DNA of 7,388 nucleotides from Oscillospiraceae bacterium (GTDB taxonomy: Bacteria > Bacillota_A > Clostridia > Oscillospirales > Oscillospiraceae). This document shows, piece after piece, positions 6,366 to 7,388 of the stretch. The position numbers were made by a program, and so were the translations under genes. The notes below the pieces were generated by a model. It was not told the DNA's origin and ran no database searches. It saw only the letters and a program-made list of their open reading frames with translations. How positions within the stretch are numbered: the stretch's first letter is position 1; the number at the start of each line of letters is the position of its first letter. The DNA is taken from NCBI GenBank assembly GCA_017408725.1, contig JAFQUA010000048.1, forward strand, positions 1 through 7,388, read 5' to 3'.

Positions 6366-6851
6366 TCAGCATTTGAGTTTTACGATAAGCCCGGGTAACT
6401 GATCAGTTGGGATCCCGGTAAGCCTCCAGCCATCCTTCATCTCTATTTTTGTTTGGACCCACTCTCCGTCTACGAACACTTCCAAACGAGTTCCATGGCG
6501 CAGTCCACCGAAGTAATCATCCAGTCCAAATCGAACATCGATCCTCCCTGTTTCTTCTTCCTCGACCAACACGCCTTCTCTGAACAAATTCTTTGGAGCC
6601 TCAGATGCTTCCCTTTCTTCTTCTTTCTTTCGCCATACGATCCTAAGGTATTCCTCAAAGATCTCACGGCGAACAAGAACCTTTTTTCCGATTTTGTAGA
6701 CGGCTCCTGCTTCATGGGCCATTCTTGTAAACACTTTCAAGCCCAATCCGTAATAATCAGCGCCCTGGTAATAGGTAATATAATCTCGTTTCAACATCTC
6801 AATGTCTTCATCGTCCAGCATGTCTGAAAACATCCAAAGATTTCCGCTCAT
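6366..6851 (-). CDS. DUF6462-like excisionase-type protein with C-terminal DUF5348-like domain
   Basis: The 161-residue product has two parts. Residues about 17-72 match the pattern of small Xis/MerR-like winged-helix proteins of clostridial mobile elements (DUF6462 type): a tyrosine-rich start (DYITYYQGADYYGLG), a helix, then AGAVYKIGKKVLVRREIFEEYL. A charged linker (about 73-102, rich in Glu and Lys) leads to a small beta-rich domain (103-161: RLEVFVDGEWVQTKIE, then GWRLTGI and PGLIVKL) of the DUF5348 kind. The N-terminal part is paralogous to the upstream gene. The ATG overlaps the upstream stop as ATGA, which implies translational coupling, and GGAGGG precedes it. It may bind DNA in excision or regulation; the role is inferred. 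A strong terminator follows. Confidence 0.72.
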   Translation of the reverse strand: MSGNLWMFSDMLDDEDIEMLKRDYITYYQGADYYGLGLKVFTRMAHEAGAVYKIGKKVLVRREIFEEYLRIVWRKKEEEREASEAPKNLFREGVLVEEEETGRIDVRFGLDDYFGGLRHGTRLEVFVDGEWVQTKIEMKDGWRLTGIPTDQLPGLIVKLKC

Positions 6852-7120
6852 TCCTCGCCCTCCTCCGTGATAAGGGTGCTGGGCTCATGGAACTGTTCCA
6901 GATACTCATCGAAAATATCCCGGTTGATCAGAACTGTGCCGTCCATCCGATAAATCGCCCCGGCTTTTCCCGCAAGCTCCAAAAGCTTCTTGTGCTGTAT
7001 GCTGTAGACGATCTCAGCATCTTTATATCGCAGAAATTGTCTGCGCAGTCTTTTGGCACTTTCTCGCACATCGTTCCTCTGTTTCAATTCGTAATAAGCT
7101 TTTGTCCGTTCGTTAATCAT
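6848..7120 (-). CDS. DUF6462-like small excisionase-type DNA-binding protein
   Basis: The 90-residue protein starts MINERTKAYY. I chose the ATG at 7120 because the longer frame back to 7270 would translate through the terminator at 7170-7215, and AAAGGA precedes this ATG. The N-terminal helix is basic (KRLRRQFLRYKD), followed by a helix (KKLLELAGKAGA) and IYRMDGTVLINRDIFDEYL, the wing-and-helix pattern of excisionase-like proteins. The last 12 residues are acidic. It closely resembles residues 30-70 of the next gene, sharing the core A-G-A-(I/V)-Y-(R/K) and (N/R)R-(D/E)-I-F-(D/E)-E-Y-L. The stop overlaps the next start by four bases. DNA binding is probable; a role in excision or gene control is inference. 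Confidence 0.72.
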   Translation of the reverse strand: MINERTKAYYELKQRNDVRESAKRLRRQFLRYKDAEIVYSIQHKKLLELAGKAGAIYRMDGTVLINRDIFDEYLEQFHEPSTLITEEGEE

Positions 7121-7155
7121 GACAACAAATCCTTTCTTCTTGATTCTGACAGAGG

Positions 7156-7167
7156 TTGCCGCGGCAA
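7156..7167. promoter_or_regulatory. Short palindrome between terminator and first DUF6462-like gene
   Basis: TTGCCGCGGCAA is a perfect 12-base palindrome in the 49 bases between the terminator and the gene start at 7120. It could be an operator. Its shortness makes chance possible. Confidence 0.25.
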
Positions 7168-7169
7168 AT

Positions 7170-7215
7170 AAAAAAAGAGGACACTTTTCTAAGATTTCTC
7201 TCAAAAAGTGTCCTC
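7170..7215 (-). terminator. Strong intrinsic terminator upstream of the DUF6462-like operon
   Basis: A perfect 12-bp stem GAGGACACTTTT (7177-7188 with 7204-7215) with a 15-base loop runs on the minus strand into seven T residues (7176-7170). It lies only about 50 bases before the ATG at 7120, with no clear promoter between. It may end transcription of an unseen upstream gene or act as an attenuator in the leader. Confidence 0.85.
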
Positions 7216-7245
7216 TCAGCAGTAGTGCTGTATTGCGTACGAAAC

Positions 7246-7315
7246 TTGACAACAATTCATTTTGCTTCACAACGCTTCACATTCATCTGCGAATTTGTTG
7301 TCAATTTGTTGTCAA
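7246..7315. repeat. TTGTTGTCAA repeats: tandem 11-mer plus inverted copy
   Basis: TTTGTTGTCAA occurs twice in direct tandem (7294-7304 and 7305-7315). TTGACAACAA at 7246-7255 is the inverted copy of the core, and a further copy (ATTTGTTGTCA, minus strand) spans 7130-7120, touching the start codon of the first gene. Between them GCTTCAC is repeated at 7264-7270 and 7274-7280. The layout suggests a protein-binding array such as recombinase or excisionase arm sites. The TTGACA strings resemble -35 boxes, but I see no good -10 at the right distance. Confidence 0.5.
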
Positions 7316-7333
7316 CTTGGATTTGAGGGGCCG

Positions 7334-7358
7334 AAAACCCTTGTTATGACTGGGTTTT
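7334..7358. terminator. Weak bidirectional terminator-like inverted repeat
   Basis: AAAACCC (7334-7340) and GGGTTTT (7352-7358) form a 7-bp stem with an 11-base loop. The T tracts are mostly within the stem itself, so terminator activity would be weak. It might belong to a gene lying beyond the right edge. The rest of 7316-7388 shows no supportable gene. Confidence 0.25.
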
Positions 7359-7388
7359 TCCCTCTTGAGGCTTCATTGTGGGGAACAG

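Noticed and set aside
7121..7270. 50-codon upstream extension of the 90-residue DUF6462-like gene
   Set aside because: It would be translated through the 12-bp terminator stem and T-run at 7170-7215, and its sequence is unlike the family start. The ATG at 7120 fits better.
7312..7388. Possible 3' end of an upstream minus-strand gene at the right edge
   Set aside because: Two frames are open to the edge (stops at 7344 and 7312), for only 14 and 24 codons. Neither can be recognised or preferred.
1..7388. CRISPR array, tRNA, rRNA or insertion sequence
   Set aside because: No regularly spaced long repeats, tRNA cloverleaf, rRNA motif or transposase-like frame was seen on either strand. The only phased repeats are short and have no spacers.

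Overview
The window looks like part of an integrative and conjugative element (or related mobile element) from a gut-type Firmicute, probably a Clostridia member. This rests on the gene families (two DUF6462-like proteins, an ArpU/RinA-like regulator, a Gram-positive type IV secretion module with an NlpC/P60 hydrolase), consensus GGAGG ribosome binding sites, Rho-independent terminators and moderate GC. The species cannot be named. Every gene I can support lies on the minus strand, so the biological order runs from high to low coordinates.

From right to left: 7121-7388 holds no supportable gene. It carries a tandem 11-bp repeat with inverted copies, a strong minus-strand terminator and a short palindrome. 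Next come two overlapping paralogous small genes (7120-6848 and 6851-6366) of the DUF6462 excisionase-like type, the second with a C-terminal DUF5348-like domain, closed by a perfect-stem terminator (6360-6329). A 360-base non-coding gap follows, with a 39-nt compound hairpin and a 206-nt block closed by a perfect 12-bp helix that looks like a structured RNA. It leads into a 360-residue protein with two winged-helix-like segments and a cysteine cluster, overlapped by a 208-residue ArpU/sigma-like regulator.

The second half is the transfer module. A compact control region (4321-4140) has five GTGCC boxes at about 11-bp spacing, a candidate sigma-A promoter, a palindrome at the predicted start site and an intrinsic terminator before the first gene. 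Three transfer genes follow: a VirB2/TrbC-like pilin, a VirB6/TrbL-like channel protein with a repeat-bearing tail, and a membrane-anchored NlpC/P60 hydrolase that runs off the left edge. This hydrolase gene fills positions 1-1588.

The likely division of labour is: excisionase-like and wHTH proteins for recombination, replication or control; the ArpU-like protein for transcriptional control; VirB2, VirB6 and NlpC for the mating channel. The most striking unexplained features are the 206-nt RNA-like block and the recurrence of terminator hairpins just upstream of ribosome binding sites. Together they suggest control by attenuation or antitermination; this is inference.
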